A stretch of 64,000 nucleotides of DNA from Pseudomonas sp. ANT_H4 (GTDB lineage Bacteria > Pseudomonadota > Gammaproteobacteria > Pseudomonadales > Pseudomonadaceae). The stretch is taken from positions 310,001 to 374,000 of the forward strand of contig NZ_VOBG01000002.1 in assembly GCF_008369295.1 (NCBI RefSeq), given 5' to 3'. Below the pieces are notes generated by a model. The model did no database searches and was not told where the DNA came from. It worked only from the letters and a program-made list of their open reading frames with translations. The translations under genes and the position numbers were made by a program. Below, one piece after another: positions 56,638 through 64,000 of the stretch (the first letter of the stretch is position 1; every line of letters begins with the position of its first letter).

Positions 56638-57762
56638 TCAGGCCGTTGTGGCCCGTGCCGGTTGCGTCAAACGCTTGTTCAAGTCCAACCAGGCGCCGAG
56701 CAAGGCCATCAAGCCGGCACCTACCAGCGCGGTGAATATCTGCATGGCGAAGGCATCGCCGGCCATGGCGTTGACCATATCTGCCAAAGGTGCCAGCAAC
56801 ACACCCAGGCAAAACACTTCCAGGGAGTAGCGTCCCATCCGGCTGGTTTGTTGCGCCAGCCAGTTTTGCGTCCACTCGCGACCGGGCAGCAGCTTGGCGG
56901 TGACGTAGGCCAGGGCCAGGAAGTGCAGCAGGCGCACTGGCGACAGATCGGTCTTGCTGATGGGGTACAACACATCGCTCAACACGCTGGGCATGAATGC
57001 ATCGTGAATGTGCGGCCAGCGCCAGGAGACAGTGATGATCCCGGTCACCACTACGTAGCTGGCCGCCGCGATAAACAATGGCTGGCGCGACAGCGGGCGG
57101 GTTTGTGGCAAGCGTGGCCGCTGCCCGTGAATCGCCGCAGCGCCGCCGAGCACAAACAGCAACTGCCAGGTGACCGGGTTGAAGTACCACACGCCGTCGG
57201 CAATCGCCGCCAGGTTCCAGCCAAGCCTTGGCGCCAGCAGGTACACCGCCAGCGACACCGCCACCACCGCCCAGGTCTTGCGCACCAGCAATGGCAATAC
57301 CAGTGGCAGGCCAGCCAGCAGCACGATATAGAGCGGTAACGGGTCCATGAGGTTGGGTTTGAAACGCAGCAGCAACTCATCCGTCAGGGCTTGCTGAGGG
57401 TTGGTGATGAAGTGGGTCAGGCCCATTTCCTGGACCAGGTCGCGGGTTTCTACATGGCTGTTGGCAAAGAACACGATGCCCATCAGCATCGCCAGCAGGA
57501 AGATGTGCACCACGTACAGCACCCAGGCGCGCCGAAGGATTTTCACGCAGGCGATCCAATAGCCTTCGCGCTGCAGGATCTTGCCGTAGGCCAGCACTGC
57601 TGCGTAGCCAGCGAGGAACACGAAGATTTCCGCTGCATCGCTGAAACCGAAGTTACGCAGGGTGATTTGACCGAGGGGGTTGTGGGGGACGTGATCCCAG
57701 AAAATGAAGATCAACGCCAGGCCCCGAAAAAAGTCGATGCGCGGGTCGCGTCCGTTAAGCAT
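56638..57762 (-). CDS. OpgC-family membrane protein
   Basis: A 374-residue polytopic protein with about 10 helices, beginning MLNGRDPRIDFFRGLALIFIFWDHVP, typical of OpgC. Other segments are FGFSDAAEIFVFLAGYAAVLAYG and RLLHFLALAYVTAKLLP. OpgC proteins succinylate or otherwise modify periplasmic glucans; this family is also found apart from the opgGH genes. The start at 57762 fits the family; 35 codons upstream are open but unrelated. Confidence 0.87.
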   Translation of the reverse strand: MLNGRDPRIDFFRGLALIFIFWDHVPHNPLGQITLRNFGFSDAAEIFVFLAGYAAVLAYGKILQREGYWIACVKILRRAWVLYVVHIFLLAMLMGIVFFANSHVETRDLVQEMGLTHFITNPQQALTDELLLRFKPNLMDPLPLYIVLLAGLPLVLPLLVRKTWAVVAVSLAVYLLAPRLGWNLAAIADGVWYFNPVTWQLLFVLGGAAAIHGQRPRLPQTRPLSRQPLFIAAASYVVVTGIITVSWRWPHIHDAFMPSVLSDVLYPISKTDLSPVRLLHFLALAYVTAKLLPGREWTQNWLAQQTSRMGRYSLEVFCLGVLLAPLADMVNAMAGDAFAMQIFTALVGAGLMALLGAWLDLNKRLTQPARATTA

Positions 57763-57991
57763 GGCAGCGGGCTCTTGAATAGATGGTTTAGTAATGACAA
57801 GCGGACGGCGGCGATCGCTCACACCGCACGTCGGGCGCAGGTTGGCGCTATTTATAAGCAATTGCAAAGCTTAGGTTTTACTGGATGTCTCATTGCTTCG
57901 ACTAAACATCGATGATCACCAGCGTACTGTGGCTGCCCGCGAGGAATAACCGGGACGCGCAATAGCCGGGTTCAGCGGGAAGTGGGTGTTG

Positions 57992-58276
57992 TTAAAAAGC
58001 GTCCATCAGCAGCACTCGGCAGGGCTTGGCCTGATAGGCATTGATCTGCGGCACCAGCCGGGTGAAATGCTCAGTCTGGCAGTGGGTGTCCAGCGCGGCC
58101 TGGTCGGGCCATTGCTCGATAAAGATAAAGTGCCCCGGGTCTTTCTGGTCGACGAACAGATCGTAGGCAATGCACAGCGCCTCCAGGCGGGTTTTTTCCA
58201 CTAGCTCCAGGTACCAGGGGTGCACGGTGTCGAGGTGTTCGTGTTTGATGAAGTCTTCGGCAATCACTTTCAACAT
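57992..58276 (-). CDS. Antibiotic-biosynthesis-monooxygenase-type small protein
   Basis: A 94-residue ABM-fold (YgiN-like) protein: LKVIAEDFIKHEHLDTV, CIAYDLFVDQKDPGHFIFIEQW and DTHCQTEHFTRLV are the family strands and helices. Members oxidise quinols or catechols or act in stress responses. It lies between the OpgC-like and FMN glutamate-synthase-like genes on the same strand. Confidence 0.85.
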   Translation of the reverse strand: MLKVIAEDFIKHEHLDTVHPWYLELVEKTRLEALCIAYDLFVDQKDPGHFIFIEQWPDQAALDTHCQTEHFTRLVPQINAYQAKPCRVLLMDAF

Positions 58277-58321
58277 GGGTCAGTCCTTTGGGAGGCGCCG
58301 TTTCCGGCGCCTGGATCATTT

Positions 58322-59941
58322 TTAAGCGGCAGCCACTTCATGAGGTTCGAAGCTGTCGGCACGTGCCATCTGCCACATCCGTGAATAAAACTCGCCGTTC
58401 ACTTCACCGGTGAGCAACTCACCGGGTTTGAGGAACACGTGCAGTTGCGAGAACAGCTTGATCTCGGTGGCCGACATGCGTCGCACCAAATGCTTGGCTG
58501 ACAGTTGCGACGGGTGATCCAGCCCCGCGGCGGCAAGCATTTCCGCCAGGGACTTGAGGGTGTTGCGGTGGAAGTTGAACACCCGCTGGGCCTTGTCCGG
58601 CACCACCAGCGCCCGTTGGCGCAGTGGGTCCTGGGTGGCGACGCCGGTGGGGCATTTGTTGGTGTGGCAGCTTTGTGACTGGATGCAGCCGATGGCGAAC
58701 ATGAAGCCCCGCGCCGAGTTGGCCCAGTCGGCGCCGATGGCCAGGACGCTGGCGATGTCGAAGGCGCTGACGATCTTGCCGCTGGCACCGAGTTTGATCT
58801 TGTCCCGCAGGTTCAGGCCCACCAGGGTGTTGTGTACGAACAGCAAGCCTTCACGCAGCGGCACGCCGATGTGGTCGGTGAACTCCACGGGCGCAGCACC
58901 TGTGCCGCCTTCCTTGCCGTCGACCACGATAAAGTCCGGCAGGATGCCGGTTTCCAGCATGGCCTTGGCGATGCCCATGAATTCCCATGGGTGGCCCAGG
59001 CAAAACTTGAACCCCACCGGTTTGCCGCCGGACAGTTCACGCAGTTGCGCGATGAACTGCATCAGCTCAATGGGGGTGGAAAACGCGCTGTGGCGCGACG
59101 GTGAGATGCAGTCCTCACCCATCATGATGCCGCGGGTCTCGGCGATTTCTCGGGTGACCTTGTGCTTGGGCAGAATCCCGCCGTGACCAGGCTTGGCGCC
59201 CTGGCTCATCTTGATTTCGATCATTCGCACTTGCGGGCTCTGTGCTTGCACGGCGAAGCGTTCCGGGTCGAAGCGGCCGTCGCTGGTGCGGCAACCGAAG
59301 TAACCGCTGCCCAGTTCCCACGTCAGGTCGCCGCCGTTTTCCCGGTGATAGGCGCTGATGCTGCCTTCGCCAGTGTCATGGGCAAAGTTGCCCAGCTTGG
59401 CGCCCTGGTTTAGCGCGCGAATGGCATTGGCGCTCAGGGAACCGAAACTCATGGCCGAGATGTTGAACACCGATGCCGAATACGGCTGCTTGCATTGCGG
59501 GCCGCCGACTATCACGCGAAAGGCGCTGGGGTCGCTCAACGGCGCCGGGCGCATGGAGTGGCCGATAAATTCGAAACCGGACTGGTACACGTCGATCAGC
59601 GTGCCGAAGGGTTTGTCGGCGCTTTCATTCTTGGCCCGCGAATACACCAGCGAGCGCTGGGCCCGGGAGAAGGGCAGGGCATCACTGTCGGATTCCAGCA
59701 GGTATTGGCGGATTTCCGGACGAATAGCCTCCACCAGGTAACGAATATTGCCCAGGATCGGATAGTTGCGGCGCACCGCGTGGGGGCTTTGCAGCAGATC
59801 GAAGATGCCAATCAGGCTGAGCACACCGGTGATCAGGGTGATGGGCCACAACCATTCGTGTTGGATAAAGGGGATGCTGGCGAGGGTGAAAATGACACAG
59901 ACAGCAAAAAAGGCGTAACGGCTTAGCAACGACAGGCTCAT
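58322..59941 (-). CDS. FMN-binding glutamate-synthase-like protein
   Basis: A 539-residue single-chain protein with two N-terminal hydrophobic segments (about residues 6-55) and the FMN/iron-sulphur domain of glutamate synthase. FMN site segments are GHPWEFMGIAKAML and KEGGTGAAPVEFTDH; the 3Fe-4S ligands are the cysteines of CIQSQSCHTNKCPTG. It has no glutaminase domain, so it is not a full GltB. Membrane-tethered oxidoreductase; the reaction is unknown. Confidence 0.88.
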   Translation of the reverse strand: MSLSLLSRYAFFAVCVIFTLASIPFIQHEWLWPITLITGVLSLIGIFDLLQSPHAVRRNYPILGNIRYLVEAIRPEIRQYLLESDSDALPFSRAQRSLVYSRAKNESADKPFGTLIDVYQSGFEFIGHSMRPAPLSDPSAFRVIVGGPQCKQPYSASVFNISAMSFGSLSANAIRALNQGAKLGNFAHDTGEGSISAYHRENGGDLTWELGSGYFGCRTSDGRFDPERFAVQAQSPQVRMIEIKMSQGAKPGHGGILPKHKVTREIAETRGIMMGEDCISPSRHSAFSTPIELMQFIAQLRELSGGKPVGFKFCLGHPWEFMGIAKAMLETGILPDFIVVDGKEGGTGAAPVEFTDHIGVPLREGLLFVHNTLVGLNLRDKIKLGASGKIVSAFDIASVLAIGADWANSARGFMFAIGCIQSQSCHTNKCPTGVATQDPLRQRALVVPDKAQRVFNFHRNTLKSLAEMLAAAGLDHPSQLSAKHLVRRMSATEIKLFSQLHVFLKPGELLTGEVNGEFYSRMWQMARADSFEPHEVAAA

Positions 59942-59981
59942 TCTGTTTTCCTTGGTTCGGACTCATCAGGCATACGGTTTT

Positions 59982-60134
59982 TCAGGCGTTCTGTGCCTGG
60001 AGAAAAATCGATAACAGCTCGGACCGGGATTTGATCCCTGGCTTGCTGTACAGATGCCTTTTATGGGCTTTCACGGTTTCAACACAGGCTTGCAGCTTAC
60101 GAGTGATTTCCTTGCTGGAGCAACTGCCAAGCAT
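59982..60134 (-). pseudogene. Remnant of a LuxR-type HTH gene
   Basis: About 50 codons ending at 59982 read SSKEITRKLQ, then VETVKAHKRHLYSK and SRSELLSIFLQAQNA, the C-terminal helix-turn-helix of a LuxR-type regulator. The first HTH helix and everything before it are missing; codons upstream (to 60200) come from REP-like DNA. It may once have been the response regulator of the adjacent kinase genes. Confidence 0.65.
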
Positions 60135-60165
60135 GACCCTACATCTCTTTTTGTGAGCGCTGATA

Positions 60166-60200
60166 CCTATGCCCATCGCAGGCAAGCTCGGCTCCCACAT
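60166..60200. repeat. Single REP-like half-site
   Basis: ATCGCAGGCAAGCTCGGCTC followed by CCACATT; resembles common pseudomonad REP half-sites. Confidence 0.5.
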
Positions 60201-60210
60201 TAGATCTTCA

Positions 60211-61620
60211 TCAGCTTGTAGATAGAGGGTATTGCTCCACCGCCGTCTGACGGATCGGCAATATCACCCGAAACGTAGTGCCCTTGCCCACTTCGCTGGT
60301 CACCGAAATATCGCCGTGGTGTTTCTTGACGATGCCATAGGACAGCGACAGCCCCAGCCCTGTCCCTTCCCCCACCGGCTTGGTAGTGAAGAATGGATCA
60401 AAGATTTTCTGCACACTTTCTGGCGCAATCCCGCAGCCGTTGTCCGCGACTTCCAGCCAGACCCGATCGCCCTCGGTGCCATTGCTGATGGTGATGGTGC
60501 CGCGCTCCGGGCCCATGGCCTGGGCGGCGTTGATCACCAGGTTCATCACCACCTGATTGATCTGTGAAGCCAGGCATTCGATGTCCGGCAACGGCTGGTA
60601 GCGTTTGACCACATCCGCCTTGTACTTGAGTTCGCTGGCGACAATGTTGAGGGTCGAGTCGATGCCCTGCTGCAGGTTTGCCCATTGCCATTTGTCGTCG
60701 TTATCAACCCGGGAGAAATCCTTCAGGTCCTTGACGATTTGCGCCACACGGCCGATGCCTTCCTTGGTTTCGCGGATCAGAATCGGGATGTCTTCCTTGA
60801 GAAACTCCAGGTCCATGCCTTTGCGCAGGGTTTGCAAGTGCTCAAGGCATTCCCCTGGCGCCAGGGCTTCTTCGGCCTGTTGATAGGCGTCGAACATTTG
60901 TTGTAGCTGCTTGAAATAGCCGTCCAGGGTGCCTAGGTTGGAGGAGATAAACCCCACCGGGTTGTTGATTTCATGGGCTACGCCCGCTGCCAACTGCCCC
61001 AGGGACGCCAGCTTTTCCGACTGCACCAGTTGGCTTTCCAGCTGCTTGCGCTCGTCGATTTCCAGTTGCAGTGCATGGCTGCGTTGCTCCACCAACTGCT
61101 CCAGGTGACTGGTTTGCAGGCTGGCACGACGGGCCATTTCCCATTTGGCGGCCAGGGTGTTGGCCATTTGCTGGACTTCGATGTTGTCGAAGGGTTTTTT
61201 CAGGATCAGCAGGCGGTCGTGGGCCTGCAGGCGAAACAGTAGCTCTTCCCAGGAATAATCCGAGTACGCGGTACACACCACTACTTGCAGGTCCGGATCG
61301 ACTTTCCACAGTTCTTCGATGGTTTGTGCACCGTCCCAACCCTGAGGCATGCGCATGTCGACAAACGCCAGGGCATAGGGGCGATCCTGCTCCATGGCCG
61401 CGCACAGCCGTTGCAGGCCCTCCTGCCCGCCGTAGGCCGAGTCCAGCTCAAAGGCCTGGACCTGGGCCTGGGGTTTGACGGTGCCGCCGAACAGTGCGGC
61501 TTCCATCTCATCGAGTTCCAGGTTCTGCTCCACGGGCGGGGTTAGGATCTTGCGAAAATCCTCGTGAATCGACGGTGTGTCGTCGATCAGCAGAATGCGC
61601 CGGTTCGGCAGTTGATTCAT
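60211..61620 (-). CDS. Receiver-histidine kinase fusion
   Basis: A 469-residue protein with a receiver domain first (about 8-150; acidic pocket in [12 protein letters not shown], phospho-acceptor Asp in [16 protein letters not shown]), a coiled coil, a dimerisation domain with the H-box [19 protein letters not shown] and a GHKL ATPase ([37 protein letters not shown]). No membrane segment is seen. The order receiver-then-kinase is inverted relative to ordinary hybrid kinases. It follows the membrane sensor kinase gene by 2 bp. Confidence 0.9.
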   Translation of the reverse strand: MNQLPNRRILLIDDTPSIHEDFRKILTPPVEQNLELDEMEAALFGGTVKPQAQVQAFELDSAYGGQEGLQRLCAAMEQDRPYALAFVDMRMPQGWDGAQTIEELWKVDPDLQVVVCTAYSDYSWEELLFRLQAHDRLLILKKPFDNIEVQQMANTLAAKWEMARRASLQTSHLEQLVEQRSHALQLEIDERKQLESQLVQSEKLASLGQLAAGVAHEINNPVGFISSNLGTLDGYFKQLQQMFDAYQQAEEALAPGECLEHLQTLRKGMDLEFLKEDIPILIRETKEGIGRVAQIVKDLKDFSRVDNDDKWQWANLQQGIDSTLNIVASELKYKADVVKRYQPLPDIECLASQINQVVMNLVINAAQAMGPERGTITISNGTEGDRVWLEVADNGCGIAPESVQKIFDPFFTTKPVGEGTGLGLSLSYGIVKKHHGDISVTSEVGKGTTFRVILPIRQTAVEQYPLSTS

Positions 61621-61622
61621 GG

Positions 61623-63428
61623 TCAGGTCTCTGCGCGGTCAAGGGGGATGTGCAAGGTGAACAGCGCGCCTTTGCCGGGCCCATCGCTGTGGGCGCTCAG
61701 GCGGCCTTTCATTTCCAGGGCGGCCAGTGCGCAGCTGTGTAGGCCGAAGCCGTGACCTTCCTTACGGGTGGTGAAGCCGTGGGTGAAGATCCGCGTCATG
61801 TTCTCGGCCGGGATGCCTTCGCCTTCGTCCTTAACGCTGATCTGCAAGGTGCCGTCATCCAGGGGGAGGATCGACAGGGTCATCTGCCGTGGTCGGTCGG
61901 CGAGGTTGGACATGGCGTACTTGGCGTTGCTGATCAGGTTGACCAGAATCAGCAGCAGACGATGCTTGTCGACCATGATCTCTGGCACTTCGTGGTAGTC
62001 CTTGACCACCGTCACATGGTGGCGGCTCAGGGCCCCTGAATTCATGCGCAGGGCGTCTTCCATCAACGCGCTGATGTGCACCGGTTCCAGCAGGCTGGAG
62101 GCGCCGGCATAGGACTGCTGGGTGGAGACGATGTCCTTGATGTGATCGACGCTCTTGCTCAACTGCGCCAGTTCGTCGGCGATGCCTTGCTGTTCGACGG
62201 CGATGGCGTCCACCAACTGGTTCAGGTAACCGGGCAACAGCTTGCCTTTTTCATCCTCGGTGATGAAGGTGCCCAGGTCATGGCGGTGCTCGTTGATCAG
62301 TTGCATGGCCTTGCCCAGCCCCAACGCCTTGCTGGTGCGCAGCTTGCGGGCCACCAGGTCGGCGGAGATGTTCACGCTGTTGAGCACATTGCCGACGTTG
62401 TGCAGCACGTTGGTGGCGATTTCCGCCATGCCGGCCTGGCGAGCGCTGTCCAGCAGTTCGCTTTGGGCGTCCTTGAGTTCCTGGGTTCGTTCTTCGACCC
62501 GTTGTTCGAGGCTTTCGTTGACCGAGTGCAAGGCACGATTGCCCCGGTTGATCTCGGCGAAACTGCGCAACAGGCGAACCGCCAGGTAGAGCAGCAACAC
62601 CACCAGCAAGGTCGAGAATACCAGCAGGTAGCGGTGGTATTTCTGGTCGACCAGGTCGGCGGCCTGCTGGTCCTGGTTGAGCTGGTTGGTCAGATCGTCC
62701 AGGTGCACGGACAGCGGAATTGCGGCGATACGCTCCAGCAAGTCGTTAACCAGCGGTTGCTCGCGCAAAATCAGTGAGATGTGGTTGCTGAGGATCTCCA
62801 CCGGTGCCTGGAATTCCTCGGGCAGTCGCTCCTTGTTAAGCACCAGCTTGTTCAGCCCGACGAGGATATCGGCCGCCTTTTCGTCGCTGGTTACCTGGGC
62901 GAATTCCAGGCTGCTGAGCAGCAGGTCATAGGTGTCGGTGGCGACGTTTTGCAGTGCCAGTTTCTCACTGTCATCCAGGCGGGCGAACTGCTCCTGGATG
63001 TCGTCCTCGGCGGTCGGCAGAAACGCCAGTGAGTTGCGCAGCAGCGCATTGTGTGACTTGAACTGGTCGACCAGCCGGGCCTTTTCCTGGATCGCCTGGC
63101 GATAGGCATCCTCGATTGCATTCCAGCGGGCGAGGTCCGCATGATTGTGTTGCGACTCTCTCGCCTCAAGGCTCGCCCACAGGCTGGTCATCTCGGTGAG
63201 GGGCGCCACCAGCGGGTCATAGTTGTGGGTCAGGGCAATTCGTGCCTTGAGCACCTCACTGTCCCATTGCGCGTTCAGTTGCTTGATATGGCGAATCAGG
63301 TCCCGTGACTGGGTGTAGCTGGTGGTCTGGTCCATCGAGGTTTTGACGTACAAAAACAACAGGGTCGAGGCCAGCACCAGGGTTATGGCGCTGAGCAGAA
63401 GCTGGCTGGCGCGGCGGGATATTTTCAT
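61623..63428 (-). CDS. Membrane sensor histidine kinase with DAHL-like domain
   Basis: A 601-residue sensor: a transmembrane segment (about 7-26), a helical periplasmic domain of DAHL type (about 35-260), a second membrane segment (about 272-290), a coiled coil, then the H-box VLHNVGNVLNS and an ATPase with NLISNAKYAMSN, DEGEGIPAENM and GHGFGLHSCALAALEM. The H-box with HNVGN is of the less common type. It is co-transcribed with the receiver-kinase gene and follows the cytochrome peroxidase gene by 10 bp. Confidence 0.88.
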   Translation of the reverse strand: MKISRRASQLLLSAITLVLASTLLFLYVKTSMDQTTSYTQSRDLIRHIKQLNAQWDSEVLKARIALTHNYDPLVAPLTEMTSLWASLEARESQHNHADLARWNAIEDAYRQAIQEKARLVDQFKSHNALLRNSLAFLPTAEDDIQEQFARLDDSEKLALQNVATDTYDLLLSSLEFAQVTSDEKAADILVGLNKLVLNKERLPEEFQAPVEILSNHISLILREQPLVNDLLERIAAIPLSVHLDDLTNQLNQDQQAADLVDQKYHRYLLVFSTLLVVLLLYLAVRLLRSFAEINRGNRALHSVNESLEQRVEERTQELKDAQSELLDSARQAGMAEIATNVLHNVGNVLNSVNISADLVARKLRTSKALGLGKAMQLINEHRHDLGTFITEDEKGKLLPGYLNQLVDAIAVEQQGIADELAQLSKSVDHIKDIVSTQQSYAGASSLLEPVHISALMEDALRMNSGALSRHHVTVVKDYHEVPEIMVDKHRLLLILVNLISNAKYAMSNLADRPRQMTLSILPLDDGTLQISVKDEGEGIPAENMTRIFTHGFTTRKEGHGFGLHSCALAALEMKGRLSAHSDGPGKGALFTLHIPLDRAET

Positions 63429-63438
63429 AAAGGCCTGT

Positions 63439-64000
63439 TCATAACGGTTTGCCCGCCCATTCGCCGGTCAGTGTCTTGAGAAATTGGATGATAAGGGTTT
63501 TGTCTTCAGTCGAAGGCGTGCGTCCCAACTGGTACTTGAACATCACGTCGACCGCCTCTTCCAGGGTCCTGGCCGAGGCATCGTGAAAATACGGGGCGGT
63601 GACGGCCACGTTGCGCAGGCTCGGCACCTTGAATACGTTGCGATCCTCGTCGTCCTTGGTCAGCAGGTAGCGCCCCAGGTCGGTTTCGCTGGGGGTGCCC
63701 CGGGCTTTGAAGTAGTCGCCCATCACGCCGAACTTCTGGTACATGTTGCCGCCGATGTTGATCCCCTGATGGCAGGCGATGCAGCCGTAGTCCTTGAAGC
63801 GTTGGTAGCCGTATTTTTCCTCGCGGGTGAGGATCTCGGTGTTGCCCAGCAGGTACTGGTCAAAGCGCGAATTGGGTGTGAGCAGGGTGCGCTCATAGGT
63901 GGCCAGGGCATTTTGCACGTTGGCCGCCGTGATGCCATCGGGGTAGGAATGGGTGAATGCGCTCTGGTAAACGGGCAGGGCGGCCAGGGTTTCGACCACC
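63439..64000 (-). CDS. Di-haem cytochrome-c peroxidase (MauG/CcpA-type), 5' part missing
   Basis: The 3' part of a CCP/MauG gene; the coding frame runs past the end of the window, so the N-terminus and probably the first haem site are absent. The visible haem-c motif is CIACHQG. RDCxxCH-type surroundings and the tail with VKVPSLRNVAVTAPYFHD are typical (here FKVPSLRNVAVTAPYFHD). Periplasmic peroxide reduction is the known role. It lies upstream of the two kinase genes on the same strand. Confidence 0.9.
   Translation of the reverse strand, partial: VVETLAALPVYQSAFTHSYPDGITAANVQNALATYERTLLTPNSRFDQYLLGNTEILTREEKYGYQRFKDYGCIACHQGINIGGNMYQKFGVMGDYFKARGTPSETDLGRYLLTKDDEDRNVFKVPSLRNVAVTAPYFHDASARTLEEAVDVMFKYQLGRTPSTEDKTLIIQFLKTLTGEWAGKPL

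Noticed and set aside
56662-57339. 225-codon plus-strand frame opposite the OpgC-like gene
   Set aside because: It is Gln/His-rich antisense translation; the opposite strand encodes the clear OpgC family sequence.

Overview
The window is a chromosomal segment of a fluorescent Pseudomonas (P. fluorescens group). This rests on GC-rich coding with gene order shared with other pseudomonads (valS-holC-pepA-lptFG; lepA-lepB-rnc-era-recO-pdxJ; cmoAB; a second Lon; a ZnuD-like receptor), and on many intergenic REP/REPIN repeats of the types common in this group. No tRNA, rRNA, CRISPR array, prophage or integron was seen. The only mobile-type gene is a REP-associated tyrosine transposase (RAYT) near 54.3 kb.

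Layout. 0-5 kb: the end of an amino-acid ABC transporter, a FadR/GntR regulator overlapping a CynX/NimT-type MFS gene, an NTF2-like protein, a GIY-YIG protein and a GST. 5.1-5.8 kb: a gene-free composite repeat of nested inverted repeats with a REPIN near its apex. 5.9-17.3 kb: core genes (glutaredoxin, yejK, an HU gene, rlmF, valS, holC, pepA, lptF, lptG). 17.4-23.5 kb: lepA-lepB-rnc-era-recO-pdxJ, where the DUF4845 gene normally between lepB and rnc seems reduced to a 3' remnant. 23.6-31.2 kb: multicopper oxidase, tadA, cmoB/cmoA, lysoplasmalogenase, chagasin-like inhibitor, and an AsrA-like Lon preceded by a sequence fitting a sigma-32 promoter.

31.3-40.5 kb is the main accessory block. 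A GntR-type regulator with two DNA-binding domains is divergent from amidase - deacetylase/cyclic-imidase-like protein - MFS - SDR - SDR - small MCGLCG protein - CobW GTPase - solute-binding protein without a signal peptide. The imidase-plus-amidase pairing suggests catabolism of a cyclic imide or related amide. Two matching 25-bp palindromes lie in the divergent intergenic region, one near each gene start.

40.6-54 kb: an EAL protein with a degenerate GGDEF motif, gcd, a ZnuD-like TonB receptor with a Zur-box-like palindrome, a DUF2132 protein, a Pr6Pr membrane protein, a YqjI/YqjH-type PadR regulator with a siderophore-interacting reductase, and a large PBP1-type protein. 53.9-54.8 kb: the RAYT gene between two direct 136-bp REPIN copies. 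55-64 kb: an amino-acid permease with a structured leader, an OpgC-like membrane protein, a small monooxygenase, an FMN glutamate-synthase-like protein, a LuxR remnant, two signalling kinases and the 3' part of a di-haem cytochrome-c peroxidase gene that runs off the window.

All product calls come from reading motifs, lengths and gene order; no database search was run.
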